Source: Garcia nutans (taxonomy: Eukaryota > Streptophyta > Magnoliopsida > Malpighiales > Euphorbiaceae). From it: DNA of 64,000 bases. The notes beneath the pieces are model-generated. The model saw nothing but the letters and a program-made list of their open reading frames with translations. It was not told where the DNA came from and made no database searches. The stretch is from positions 67,127,001-67,191,000 of the forward strand of contig CANTUV010000031.1 of the NCBI GenBank assembly GCA_947685225.1, given 5' to 3'. Of the stretch, positions 1 through 11,166 are shown piece after piece (positions within the stretch are counted from its first letter, which is position 1; every line of letters begins with the position of its first letter). Position numbers and translations under genes: made by a program.

Positions 1-684
1 CGATCCAGGGAGGCGACTTAATTCCAAGGAATTAAGCCAAATTAACAAATCCTGCTGGGTGGGCCGCGAGGGCTGTCCAGTACTGTAGCAATCGCTTGCC
101 TCCTGCGGACTCCGTGCCCAGGTGGTGAAAAGGCCGGGCCGTAAGCCACTAGTGGGCCGGGCAGCCGACCTGGTCGGGGAGGGTCGTTACAGTTAAAAAG
201 GTGCCTTTTTAACTGTAACGACCCTCCCCGACCAGGTCGGCTGCCCGGCCCACTAGTGGCTTACGGCCCGGCCATTTCACCACCTGGGCACGGAGTCCGC
301 AGGAGGCAAGCGATCGCTACAGTACTGGACAGCCCTCGCGGCCCACCCAGCAGGAATTTGTTTATTTGGCCCCAAGGGGTCGCCTCCCTGGATCGAACCC
401 CTGACCTCCCACTTAAGAGAGCCAGCGAGAACCATCCAGTACCATTTCTGAATGGTACTGGATGGTTCTCGCTGGCTCTCTTAAGTGGGAGGTCAGGGGT
501 TCGATCCAGGGAGGCGACCCCTTGGGGCCAAATAAACAAATTCCTGCTGGGTGGGCTGCGAGGGCTGTCCAGTACTGTAGCGATCGCTTGCCTCCTGCGG
601 ACTCCGTGCCCAGGTGGTGAAATGGCCGGGCCGTAAGCCACTAGTGGGCCGGGCAGCCGACCTGGTCGGGGAGGGTCGTTACAT
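1..684. mobile_element. Three inverted copies of a SINE-like (tRNA-related) unit forming a foldback structure
   Basis: Seen: copy 1 (1-194, forward, cut by the window edge), copy 2 (215-446, reverse) and copy 3 (451-684, forward) of one ~230 bp GC-rich unit. The palindrome centres lie near 202 and 448. Copies 2 and 3 are almost identical. Each unit has one end beginning TGTAACGACCC and another end carrying GGTTCGATCC (497-506 in copy 3), which is close to the tRNA internal B-box. The unit is much richer in GC than the surrounding LTR. It sits inside the 3' LTR of the Tekay-like element, because the LTR sequence resumes at ~684. Inference: a tRNA-derived SINE family multiplied as inverted copies, or a foldback transposon built from one. 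No protein is encoded; open frames on both strands follow from the palindrome. Confidence 0.7.
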
Positions 685-1560
685 TTCCAAAACCCTAAAT
701 CTCCACTTTCATTCTCAAACTCCAACCCGACACCACAAATCAAATATTTGACTTTAAAATACTTAATTATGAATCAAAACAACTCATTTGGAATCAATTT
801 GCACAATTAAAATTCATGTTTTCAAAACCCCAAAAATCCATAACCCTAAATTCTCTCTCTTCACCATTCTTTAACCAAACTCCATCATCTCTTCAATCTA
901 ACCTTAGAATCATTGTTAACTACCCAAAATAACATCATACACACCAATTCCAACAATTATAACATACTACATAAAAATTCAAATTCTCACATAATCTAAA
1001 TTTCCAAGGAATTCAAAGAAAAGAGATGGAAACTTACTAATTTTGGTGGAAATCACCAAAAATCCACTTGAAACTTGTTAATTCCTTCAATTTATGGAGT
1101 ATGAAAGAAGCAAAATGCTTGGTCTTCAAAAATCCATGGAAGCCACGTTCTTGATAAGAAGAAGAAGAAGAAGAAGAAGATTTTTAGTATTCTTTCCTTT
1201 TCATCTTTTTTTTTAACCACATATATATATATTAAAATAATTTAATATTTAATTATTTTTTTAATAAATTAAAAGTCCTAATTTCCCTCTTCCATTCAAA
1301 ATTAATTTGTTTTTGAATTATTTTATTACTTTTAAATTTATAAGATTTAATTACTAAAATACCCTTTTCTTTTAAAAAGTGTTGACTTTTATATATGTTA
1401 TGTATATTTTGCATATATATCATATATATATTCCACTTTTTCATTTAAAATCCCTTCATTTTTATTTAAAACTATTAATTTAATTTATCCTTTTAAATTA
1501 TAATTTATTTTATCAAATTTTTCAAAAATTAGAAATTTTCAAAAAATTTTGGATGTTACA
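684..1560 (-). repeat. E1 3' LTR (partial)
   Basis: This stretch matches 8518-9424 nearly base for base, including a (GAA)n microsatellite (about 1157-1180 here, 8991-9026 in the other LTR) whose length differs between copies. It ends at 1560 with GGATGTTACA, the reverse complement of the LTR start. The rest of the LTR lies left of the foldback insert, outside the window. It contains no genes. Confidence 0.9.
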
Positions 1561-1574
1561 ATTCTCTCCCCCTA
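1561..1574 (-). other. E1 polypurine tract
   Basis: On the minus strand TAGGGGGAGAGAAT stands directly before the LTR start TGTAACATCC. It is the expected primer for plus-strand DNA synthesis. Confidence 0.85.
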
Positions 1575-1639
1575 AAATAAATTTCGTCCCCGAAATTACC
1601 TGTCCTCAAGTTGGGAATAGATGGGGAAACTGACTCTAC

Positions 1640-2980
1640 ATCGCCTGCTCACTTTCCTATGTCGCCTCCTCAATGGCATGATTCCTCCAAAGGACTTTCA
1701 CAAGTGGCACCCTCTTATTCCTCAATTCTTTAACCTCCCGTGCCAAAATCGCCACTGGTTCTTCCTCGTAAGTTAGATCTGGACTCACTTCAATGGACTC
1801 CACTGACAAGATATGAGATGGGTCAGACCTATATCTTTGAAGCATCGAGACATGGAGAATATTATGTATTCGATCTAACTCAGGCGGCAAAGCTAGTCTA
1901 TAAGCCACTGGACCAACTCTCTCCAACACCTCATATGGTTTTATGAAATGAGGACTCAACTTCCCTTTGCGACCAAATCTCAAAATTTTCTTCCTTGGAG
2001 ATGCCTTCAGAAACACTTTATCTCCCACACTAAACTCTATGTCTCTTCTCTTTAAATCTGAATAAGATTTCTGTCGGTCTGAAGCTGCTTTCAAATGACC
2101 CCGAATTACCTTCACTTTCTCCTCTGTTTCCTTAATCAAATCGGGACCAACCAGTTTACCTTCTCCAACTTCATCCCAACACAAAGATGTCCTGCATCTC
2201 CTGCCATATAAAGCCTCATAAGGAGTCATTTCAATACTCGACTGATGACTGTTGTTATAAGCAAATTCAATTAATGGCAAAAATCTATCCCAATTCCCAG
2301 TAAAATCAATGATACAGCTCCTTAACATATCCTCCAAAATCTGTATCACTCTCTCTAACTGTCTATCTGTCTGAGGGTGGAAAGCAGTACTAAAATGCAA
2401 TCGAGAACCCAGAGCATTATGCAAACTATTCCAAAACCTCAAAGTAAACTGGGATCTCAACTCGACACCAAAGAAACTGGGACTCCATGCAACCTGACTA
2501 TCTCATTGATATACAGCTCAGCCAACCTCTCAAGAGAATAATCCATCGGAACTGGAAGAAATGAGCTGTCTTCGTCATCCGATCAACTATCACCCAGATT
2601 GCATCATGCTTCTTCTGAGTCAAAGGTAGTCCAGTCATAAAATTCATTGTCACTCGCTCCCATTTCCACTCTGGCACTGATAAAGGTTGGAGCAATCCTG
2701 AAGGAACTTGGTGCTCAGCCTTCACTTTCTGGCAAGTGAGACATCTGGATACAAACTCTGCTATGTCCCTCTTTATACCTGACCACCAATAATGTCGCTT
2801 CAAGTCTTGATACATCTTGGTACTCCCAGGGTCCATAGTAAAAAGTGACTGATGTGCTTCCTCTAATATCATTCTTTTCAATTCTGCATCATCAGGAATA
2901 CACAATCTATCTCTATACCATAGACTGCCATCATCCCTCACATAAAAGTCTTGACTTTTCCCTTTTTGACAAACCAGCAC
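1640..2980 (-). pseudogene. E1 integrase with chromodomain-like C-terminus, broken
   Basis: Two open segments, 2980-2498 and 2460-1657, in different frames cover the integrase. The first has the zinc-binding region ending CLTCQK, but the second histidine position reads MDPG, and the first catalytic aspartate of the usual MDF/TGLP motif reads MNFMTGLP (Asp to Asn). The second segment keeps HPQTD and the glutamate region ERVIQILEDMLR, then a GPF-like module and a C-terminal stretch (REVKELRNKRVPLVKVLWR) matching the Tekay-type chromodomain tail. The conserved tryptophan after EEAT is a stop codon at ~1655. The frameshift lies near 2470 at the second catalytic aspartate (VSDRD region). Expected role: insertion of element DNA; it cannot be functional as read. 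Confidence 0.88.
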
Positions 2981-3003
2981 AATTTTCTAAATTCTCTCAT
3001 ATG

Positions 3004-3591
3004 CTAATTGAGCTCCCTAATATGGTCCAACAAGACTAGCCTCAACTGCAACTGAGCCATTAAAGCACCATCATCAGAAGACTCAAATCTAGCATGCAAT
3101 GCTCTCAACTCAACAAGCAACGAGAGCGAATAAGCAGTCAAACCTGCCAAAGATTTCTGACTCAAGGCATCAGCAACAACATTTGCCTTACCTGGATGAT
3201 AATCAATCAAACAGTCGTAGTCTTTAATCAACTCTAACCACCGCCTCTGCCGAAGATTCAGGTCTCTCTGAACACCCAGGTATTTCAAACTCTTGTGATC
3301 TTTATAAATGAAATACTTTTCCCCATACAAATAATGCCGCCAAATCTTCAAGGCAAAGACTATTGCTGCTAATTCTAAATCATGCGTTGGATAATTCAGC
3401 TCATGCGGTTTCAACTGTTGAGAGGCATAAGCAATGACTCTACCCTCCTGCATCAAAACACAACCTAAATCATTGTGTGAAGCATCACTATATATCACAT
3501 ATGGTTTATCTTCCACAGGCAGGGTAAGGACAGGAGCTTGAGTCAACATCTCCCTCAACTGCTCAAAACTCGCCTGCACTGATCTGTCCAC
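3004..3591 (-). pseudogene. E1 RNase H domain, frame-broken from RT
   Basis: A 195-residue open segment with the Ty3/Gypsy RNase H signature: SDAS near residues 45-48, the ELNYPTHDLELAA block, DHKSLKYL, and YHPGKANVVADALS. It overlaps the RT segment in another frame, so a frameshift near 3560-3590 separates it from RT, to which it should be fused. RNase H would remove the RNA strand during reverse transcription. It ends at a stop before the integrase zinc region. Confidence 0.88.
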
Positions 3592-4965
3592 ACAAATTTA
3601 ACTCCTTTCCAAAGTAATATGGTGAGTGGTGTAGCTATTATAGAAAAACCCTTCACAAACCGACGATAATAGCCTGCCAATCCCATAAAACTTCTAACCT
3701 CTGTCACAGTCTTTGGTGGACTCCAATTCAAGATAGCCTCAATTTTACTCGGATCAACTCTAATACCCTCTGCTGAAACCACATGACCAAGAAAAGCTAC
3801 CTGATCGAGCCAGAACTCACACTTAGACAGATTAGAATACAACTGCTTCTCTCTTAGAGTCTGCAATACGATCCGCAAATGCCTATCATGATCCTCCTCA
3901 TTACGCGAATACACCAAGATGTCATCAATGAAGACCACCACAAACTGATCTAAATATGGTCTGAATACCCTGTTCATCAAATCCATAAAAGTTGTTGGTG
4001 CATTCGTCAATCCAAAGGGCATCACCAGAAACTCATAATGCCCATACCTCGTACGAAAAGTTGTCTTGGGTACATCCACAACTCTGACTCTCAACTGATG
4101 GTACGCTGATCTCATATCAATCTTAGAGAATACTGCTGCTTCCTTCAACTGATCAAAGAGATCATCTATCTGAGGCAAAGGATACTTGTTCTTGATGGTC
4201 ACCTTATTCAACTGCCTATAATCAATACACAACCTCATGGTGCCATCCTTCTTCTTCACAAACAACACAGGTGCTCCCCACGGGGACACACTAGGGCAGA
4301 TAAATCCTTTATCCAATAACTCCTGCAACTGTACCTTCAACTCTTTCAACTCAGCAGGAGCCATCCGATAAGGGGTAATAGAGATAAGAGTGGTACCAGG
4401 CAACAAATCGATACCAAACTCCACTTCTCTCTCAGGAGGTACCCCTGACAACTTATCAGGGAAAACATCTGAAAACTCGGCAACTGTGGGTATACTTTCA
4501 AGCAGGGATCCCACTACTCTAGTATCTACAACATGAGCAGGATAAGCCTCACATCCCTTCCGAATCATTCTCCCAGCTGAAACAGCTGAAACAAACATAG
4601 ATGAAAGATACCTCTGCTCACTAGATACTATAACATCCCTACCATCCCGTGTTCTCAAAGTAACACATTTCTTCTGACAGTCTACCACAGCTCCATGCTT
4701 GGATAACCAATCCATGCCCAAAATCAGATCATATTCCCTAAAAGGCATCTCAATCAGGTCACCGAGAAACTCCTCATCTTGAACAACAACTGGACTATCT
4801 TGGTGCACCCTGCTCACCACAACACTATGCCCTAAAGGATTTGTCACCAAGACATCAAATCTTAGGGACTCAGAATGCAATTCAAACACAAGCAAGGTGG
4901 ATTCACTTATGTATGAATGCGTAGATCCAGGATCTAATAGAGTAAGGACTAAAATACCAAATAAA
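3555..4965 (-). pseudogene. E1 protease-reverse transcriptase
   Basis: One frame runs from the protease through RT. The protease active-site region reads LLDPGSTHS at about 4925-4950; family members normally have D-S/T-G-A, so serine to proline is unusual. Further on come LILGMDWLSKH, typical of Tekay/Del proteases, then RT with YRQLNK, FSKIDMRSAYHQ, VMPFGLTNAP and the catalytic FIDDILVYS, and the connection block LGHVVS. The frame breaks after the RT connection region (VWTDQCRRVLSS), where RNase H should follow. There is no methionine at the left end because the segment is internal to a gag-pol polyprotein. Expected role: polyprotein cleavage and cDNA synthesis. Confidence 0.9.
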
Positions 4966-5072
4966 TAAAATGTACCCGCAATGACGGCTGAAGCATCCGG
5001 CTACCTCTGCATCACATTAACCCACTGAGATGGCCTAGCCTCATCTGGCCTACTGCCTCCGGATGTACAGCC

Positions 5073-6259
5073 TCATCTCTGACTAAACCCAGGGCGACCA
5101 CCTCTACTAAAACCTCTGCCACCACGACCCCCTCTGACACTGGGTCGAGAAGATGCAGTATCTGCCTGCCTAACCTCTGGTGGCTCGGGACAATCTCTGA
5201 TAAAATGGTCTGATGACCCACATCTAAAACACACTCCCAAAGCACCTCTCCACCAGCAGACACCTCTATGTACTCTACCACAATGAACGCAAGTAGGTAG
5301 AGTAGGTCTCTGAGCCACTGGGATCGGAGCACTAGCCACTGAAATTGCATGTCTCTATCTCTGCTGCTGTACTGACCTGCCAAACTGCCCCTAACTCCTA
5401 CTAAACCTCTGAAAACTTCCCCCTCAGCCTCTCTTCACTGATGAAGACCCTGCCTCACTCTGGGGTCTCCTAACTTCGGTCTCCTCAACCCTGGCAGCTG
5501 CTGTAAGACTCTGCGCCCTCTCAACACTCCTGGTAGCTGCAACTAACTAGGAGAAATCCTGATACAGAGAGCCTGCGATGATGCACATGATAGAGGGTCT
5601 TAGTCCCTCCTCAAACCTCCTACACTTGTCAAACTCGTCAGAAATGATCCCACCAGCATAGTGACTCAACCGGATAAACTCGATCTCATACTCGGTCACT
5701 GTCCTGGTATCCTGTCTCAGACTCAGGAATTCCATCTTCTTTGCATCTTTATACTCTCTTGGAGTATACTTCTACTCAAATTCCCGCAGGAATTCATCAT
5801 AGGTCAGAACTGGTGGATCATCCAGAGCATGTGGAACCATCTTCTACCAATCATATGCATCCTCTACAGAAGAGATCTGGCATAATCAAACTTCTCTTCT
5901 GGACTGGCCTGTAACTGAATAAATATCCTCTGAACCCGGTCTAGCCACTGCTCTGCTACAGCAGGGTCTGTAGTACCAACAAAGTCCTCAGCCCCATACT
6001 TTCTCAGTTTGTCATACTGCCTCACCGGTAACTGCGGCTGTGACTGTGGCTGTGGCTGTGGCGGCTGCGGAACTGGAGCCTGCCTTAACAACTCTACCAT
6101 ATGCCATACCCAGCCAGGCGGAACCTCATCAACTACTGGTCTCAGAGGTACAGAAATAGATGCCTCACCAGCAGATACAACTCTAGCTCCATCTCTACCC
6201 TCATCTGGAGCCACACTCTCTACACTACCCTCAGCAGCCTGATGCGGCCAAGATGCCAT
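5073..6259 (-). pseudogene. E1 gag, several frameshifts
   Basis: The start codon at 6259 begins MASWPHQAAEG. A Pro/Gln-rich stretch (PQPPQPQPQSQPQ) follows, then the retrotransposon gag domain (KLRKYGAEDFVGTTDP, AVAEQWLDRVQRIF, SPEEKFDYARSLL). The frame stops at 5864. Gag homology resumes in another frame at 5735-5547 (LRQDTRTVTEYEIEFIRLSHYA). A CCHC zinc knuckle, CFRCGSSDHFIRDC, lies at about 5230-5180 in a third frame, followed by an Arg/Gly-rich tail. Gag would package element RNA. At least two frameshifts make it non-functional. Confidence 0.87.
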
Positions 6260-6410
6260 AACTACCTATATCTGCAAATAAAGCAGAAGATACTATATCA
6301 GAGATCAAAAACTGCCAGTGCCAATGCATGTATTACAATTAAAAACTATTTTTCAAATCCCCCATTTTCTCTTTTTATCATCCCACCTAGGTCGAGAACC
6401 TCAAACCTAG

Positions 6411-6422
6411 GCTCTGATACCA
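6411..6422 (-). other. E1 primer binding site (tRNA-iMet)
   Basis: The minus strand reads TGGTATCAGAGC, the standard complement to the 3' end of initiator methionine tRNA. It lies 7 bases inside the 5' LTR end at 6430. Confidence 0.9.
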
Positions 6423-6429
6423 AAACAAA

Positions 6430-9424
6430 TGTAACACCCTTATACCCTATATACATACAAAACATATTTCTAGCATATGTAAAATACGCATATATGGTAC
6501 AAAAATATCACAGACGGATTTACTAATTTTTTTTTTACATTTCCAATTTAAAATTTCAAATTCTAAATATATAAAAATTAAATAGAATATAATTATTATT
6601 TACTTGTTATAAGAACCCAAAATAAATAATATATATATAAATCTCTAGGAAAATTTTGCTAGAGTTTTGTCTGTATTTTGGATATCCCAAAATTTAGCAA
6701 TTACTCAACCTGTAAAAAGAAAACACTCCCAATAATTTCCAATCACCCTCTCAACCATACTTCTCAATTTCACCAATTTTCTCAAACATTTATACATATA
6801 GTTATATATAATTTAAAACACACTTACTCTCCCATTTCAAATACATTGACCCAAACATTCTTTATAATATACAATACGTAAAATTCAAAACATAATATAT
6901 TATGCATAAAACTCAAAATGTACAATAACATAAAAATATATACATGTTGCTGGCAGTGTTTCTGATCTCGATAGCAACTCTACAAGCTCAACTACAAGTC
7001 TAGACCCGACCTAGTCTAGAAGAACTATCTGGCTCAACTGGGTCCACCCTGTCACCTGCGCGATGGAAACAATCGCGCTAAGCCGAAGCCTAGTGGTAAA
7101 AACTTTGATAAGAACAATATAACTCAATGCAATACCAAATGCACAATGCATATAGATGTCACATCAATCCACTTTCTTATATTTTTCAAATAATTCATAA
7201 GCATAGCTCATAACATTATATTACTCAATTGTATCATAATTCATAATTCACAGTAAAACAAAGACAAGCATGGGCCCAAAAAGGATCTAATATGCTATTC
7301 AAATTTCAGAGTTACTGCTTTGGTCCATAATGACACCATGTGTCTAGCCCCGTAGGCAATATATATATATATATCCATGGATAATGTAACAGCCCCAGTC
7401 TCTTGGACCTCAACCCAGCTAGACTGCTACAGTATTTAAGGCTTACGACCCAGTCTTTTCACCCAAAAAATATCATATTTATCAGCTGTCCTGGCTTACG
7501 ATCCAGTCTTTTCACCATTCCAGCGTATAGCCCGTAGGTAATCATAGGCATGCCACCAAACCCAGAACTCTGAAAATTGAATAACATACTAGGCACACAA
7601 TTTATTTATATTTCTCATTATTAATCTCTTTCTCATTTTTACATATTCAATCTAGGCACATTTCCTTATTTTCACTTTTTTTTTTCTCACTTTTCTCATT
7701 TTTCACATCTTTCTCATTTTTCTCACTTTTCCAATTTTTATCAATATCAATTCATTTCATTATTACACATATCTCATTTTTGCATTCACAACACATTACC
7801 CAATTACTTTGGGTATTTTCACATAATATGCATATTTCACATGTTACTCAAATTAGCCATTATCAATGGCTTTTCACAATGCATTTAACACATATATGAC
7901 ATTACAAATCTCATAGCATATTATTCATACACAATCAATGAACCAAGTAGCTTAACACATTTTTCAACCAAAATGTGTCAAGTCCAAATGTTATGCAAAT
8001 ATAAACATTATATTCAAAGTTTGTACATACCTCTACTAGCAACACAAAGCAAGCTAAAAACAACCTTCAATCCAATCTTTCTAACTTGCCCTTCACCACT
8101 TGGATGAAGCAAATCAATCTCCCTCAATGCCTAAACCAAATGTGATGGCAAATAATCATTTAGTATCACATTTAATGGCATTTCCAACAATAAATCATAA
8201 TTACACATCACTCCTACAAATTTCCAAAAATTTATCCTTTCCTTCAACATTGGAATTCCATTCTACTACAATTAAATTAGTGTTTTAAGTTTATTTATAT
8301 TATTAAAAACATTTTTTAATACATTTAAATCATTTACATTATAAAAATACACTCTTATATACAAAATCTCAAAAATGGCATAAGCTTCCCCCATTGAAGG
8401 TTTTCCATTCCAACACAATCCATTGCTCATTCCAAGCTTATATTCATCACTTTTAACACTAAACAACTTGCTTAAACAAATAAAATCACACAATTCAACC
8501 ACTTTGGAAAATCTCTTTTCCAAAACCCTAAATCTCAACTTCCATTCTCAAACTCCAACCCAACACCACCAAATCTAATATTTGACTTTAAAATACTTGT
8601 TTATGAATAAAAAAAACTCATTTGGAATCAATTTTCACAATTAAAATTCATGTTTTCAAAACCCCAAAAATCCATAATCCTAAATTCTCTCTCTTCACCA
8701 TTCTTTAACCAAACTCCATCATCTCTTCAATCTAACCTTAGAATCATTGTTAACTGCCCAAAATAACATCATACACACCAATTCCAACAATTATAACATA
8801 CTACATAAAAATTCAAATTCTCACATAATCTAAATTTCCAAGGAATTCAAAGAAAAGAGATGGAAACTTACTAATTTTGGTGGAAATCACCAAAAATTCA
8901 CTTGAAACTTGTTAATTCCTTCAATTTATGGAGTATGGAAGAAGCAAAATCCTTAGTCTTTAAACATCCATGGAAGCCATGTTCTTGAGAAGAAGAAGAA
9001 GAAGAAGAAGAAGAAGAAGAAGAAGATTTTTAGTATTCTTTCCTTTTCATCTTTTTTTTAACCACACACATATATATATATATTAAAATAATTTAATATT
9101 TAATATTTAATTATTTTTTAATAAATTAAAAGTCCTAATTTCCCTCTTCCATTCAAAATTAATTTGTTTTTGAATTATTTTATTAATTTTAAATTTATAA
9201 GATTTAATTACCAAAATACCCTTTTCTTTTAAAAAGTGTTGACTTTTATATATGTTATGTATATTTTGCATATATATCATATATATATATATTCCACTTT
9301 TTCATTTAAAATCCCTTCATTTTTTATTTAAAACTATTAATTTAATTTATCCTTTTAAATTATAATTTATTTTTATCAAATTTTCCAAAAAATTAGAAAT
9401 TTTCAAAAAATTTTGGATGTTACA
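6430..9424 (-). repeat. E1 5' LTR, 2,995 bp
   Basis: Bounded by TGTAACACCC at 6430 and GGATGTTACA at 9424 (plus-strand reading), giving TG...CA ends and short inverted termini TGTAACA/TGTTACA. Its right part repeats 684-1560. It contains a (GAA)n microsatellite and no genes. The bases after 9424 (TGAAT) would be the target duplication, whose partner is outside the window. Confidence 0.9.
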
Positions 9425-9496
9425 TGAATTGTTGCTAGTTGTATCCCAAGTAAATGGAGAATGAGAGTTGAAAGAAGAAAAATTAAAACCATACCA
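9425..9496. other. Short spacer between E1 and E2
   Basis: Seventy-two bases belonging to neither LTR. They start TGAAT, the candidate E1 target duplication, and end TACCA against the E2 LTR. No feature is visible in them. Confidence 0.5.
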
Positions 9497-10458
9497 TGTT
9501 GCGCTCAAATTAACTCCACCACAAAGCGTCACTCGCAAGTATACGAGGTAGCTGTAGCAAAGGTGATCACCCCAAGGTCGTCTCACAAGGAAGCTAAAGT
9601 GACTAATTGATTATCAAACTCAAAGTAACAAGTAATGAATAAATTTAAATTTCTAATTAATGAAAAGGTTTAATTGAAGTTTAAAACGATAAAAATAAAC
9701 AAGAGCTGATGTTTTGATTCACTTGATAAAAGGGGTCTAGGGTTTGCATTCTCTACTACTGATATGTATGAACGGTTATTCCTCTTAACTAATTTAATTT
9801 CAAAGATTAAATCTCAAACAACTCAATTAATCAAGTCAAGGAAATAAGCTTTCGCATTCAAACCTCTTTCAACTAATCTTGTTATAATTGAAATAATCTT
9901 TTTAATAGGTTATATTTCTAATTCACCTAAGTCCTTAATTGAATTGTTTCAGCATTAGACTTCATCTCTCAATCCATCATCTAATACCTAAATCACAAAT
10001 TGGTGGCCAATCAATTATATGTTAACAATATTTCATTCAATCAAGGCTAAAGAAATTATTAGCTAAGAGAATAACCAATTCATACAATCATAGCAGATCC
10101 ATACAAACCCTAGACTAGATTAAATTAGTTCATGATGCAAACAAACATATTCATCTCATTAATGTTCAAAGAAATCAAAATAGACATGATAATATCCATA
10201 AGTTCAGTTCCAATGAAAATAAAGAGACAAAGTTCAAGAACAAAACCAAGTTACAAACTCCTTGAAGCTTCTGAAGAATCTCTTGTTCAATCTTGCAGGA
10301 AGGATGCATCAATGGCATGAACAATCTAATCTAGCTAGTTTTGATCCAAAGTGTAATTAAAATCAAAGAAAAACAAGTTAACAAAACACTAACTCTCTTT
10401 ACGGCTGAAACCTCTCTCAAAATCGCCAACAGTCCCAAACCCTAAGCTCACTTTTTCC

Positions 10459-10465
10459 TTTTATA
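10459..10465 (-). promoter_or_regulatory. E2 LTR TATA box
   Basis: The minus strand reads CCATATAAAAGG, 40 bases downstream of the palindrome array. The equivalent box in E3 is TATAAATA. It is the likely core promoter for element RNA. Confidence 0.6.
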
Positions 10466-10504
10466 TGGAACGTCGCTTTAAAAATCCGCTGCGTGATTTG
10501 TTCA

Positions 10505-10880
10505 TGAGGGACACGGCCAAGTCAGATGTGACTTGGCCGTGTGAGTGGTTTTGGAGGGACACGGCCACAAGACTTGGCCGTGTCCCTTGCCTGTGTCTGC
10601 CTCTGCTTGTTTCTCTTATTTTTCTTCTTTAGTTGAGTGACACGGCCAGGTGACTTGGCCATGTCCCTTGCTTGTGTTTGCCTCTGAGAAAATTGCTCTT
10701 CTTTGCTTTGGACTTTGGTGAGACACGGCCAAGTCAGAGTGACTTGGCCGTGTTGGATGCTTTTTTGAGGGACACGGCCATTGACTTGGCCGTGTCCCTT
10801 GCCTGTGTCCTCTTCTGTGCCTTGAACTTCCTTTTATATTGGTATGAGACACGGCTAGTGACTTGGCCGTGTCCTCTGCC
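10505..10880 (-). repeat. Palindrome array (ACACGGCC...GGCCGTGT) in E2 3' LTR
   Basis: Five or six hairpins of the form ACACGGCCAAG...CTTGGCCGTGT separated by 10-60 bp linkers rich in CTTGCCTGTGT and TTCTTC. Every hairpin is far richer in GC than the LTR around it. The 5' LTR of the same element (16628-16795) has only three, so hairpin number differs between the two LTRs. The array stands directly upstream of the TATA box in element sense. Confidence 0.85.
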
Positions 10881-11166
10881 TGTGTTAGCTACTGTCCCTT
10901 TTTCCTTCAGTCTTGGTTCCTTGGCTTTTTAACCTAAAACAAAACCTCAAACAAACTTTAAACAAAAAGTAAATAAACAATAACCAACAAAACATAAACA
11001 CATACTAAAAACTAGATCAAAAACAACATAAACACTGAATTAAATTAAAACTACCAAAATTAATGAAAACACCAAACAAATCGATTAAAACTAACAAAAT
11101 ACCTAAATAAAACAATAATTATCATAATAAACAAGATACAAAACTATAACAAAAACTAATAAAACA

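Larger units (their letters stand above)
684..9424 (-). mobile_element. E1: Ty3/Gypsy chromovirus, Tekay/Del-like, degenerate
   Basis: Minus-strand LTR retrotransposon. From right to left: 5' LTR (6430-9424), tRNA-iMet primer site (6411-6422), gag, protease, RT, RNase H, integrase with chromodomain-like tail, polypurine tract (1561-1574), and 3' LTR (from 1560 leftwards, interrupted by the foldback insert and continuing outside the window). Domain order PR-RT-RH-INT is that of Ty3/Gypsy. The C-terminal integrase extension and the RT wording fit the Tekay/Del clade of chromoviruses. Frameshifts and stops break every gene. The LTRs begin TGTAACATCC and end GGGTGTTACA in element sense. Confidence 0.9.
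9497..11166 (-). repeat. E2 3' LTR, 1,670 bp
   Basis: The plus-strand start TGTTGCGCTCAAATT (9497) matches 15617, and the end is ...ATAAAACA at 11166; in element sense TGTTTTATTAG...GCAACA. It holds the palindrome array (10505-10880) and a TATA box (10459-10465). The long 9497-10440 part is R-U5-like and carries AAACCCTA motifs. Confidence 0.88.

Noticed and set aside
462..512. tRNA gene
   Set aside because: Only a B-box-like word and a T-arm-like segment are present; no full cloverleaf or anticodon arm can be drawn.
256..743. Overlapping open frames on both strands with near-identical peptides
   Set aside because: They arise from the perfect palindrome of the SINE-like units; no protein family is recognisable.
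8100..8538. Small genes in the E1 5' LTR
   Set aside because: Short frames in LTR DNA, without homology or conservation between LTR copies that I can see.
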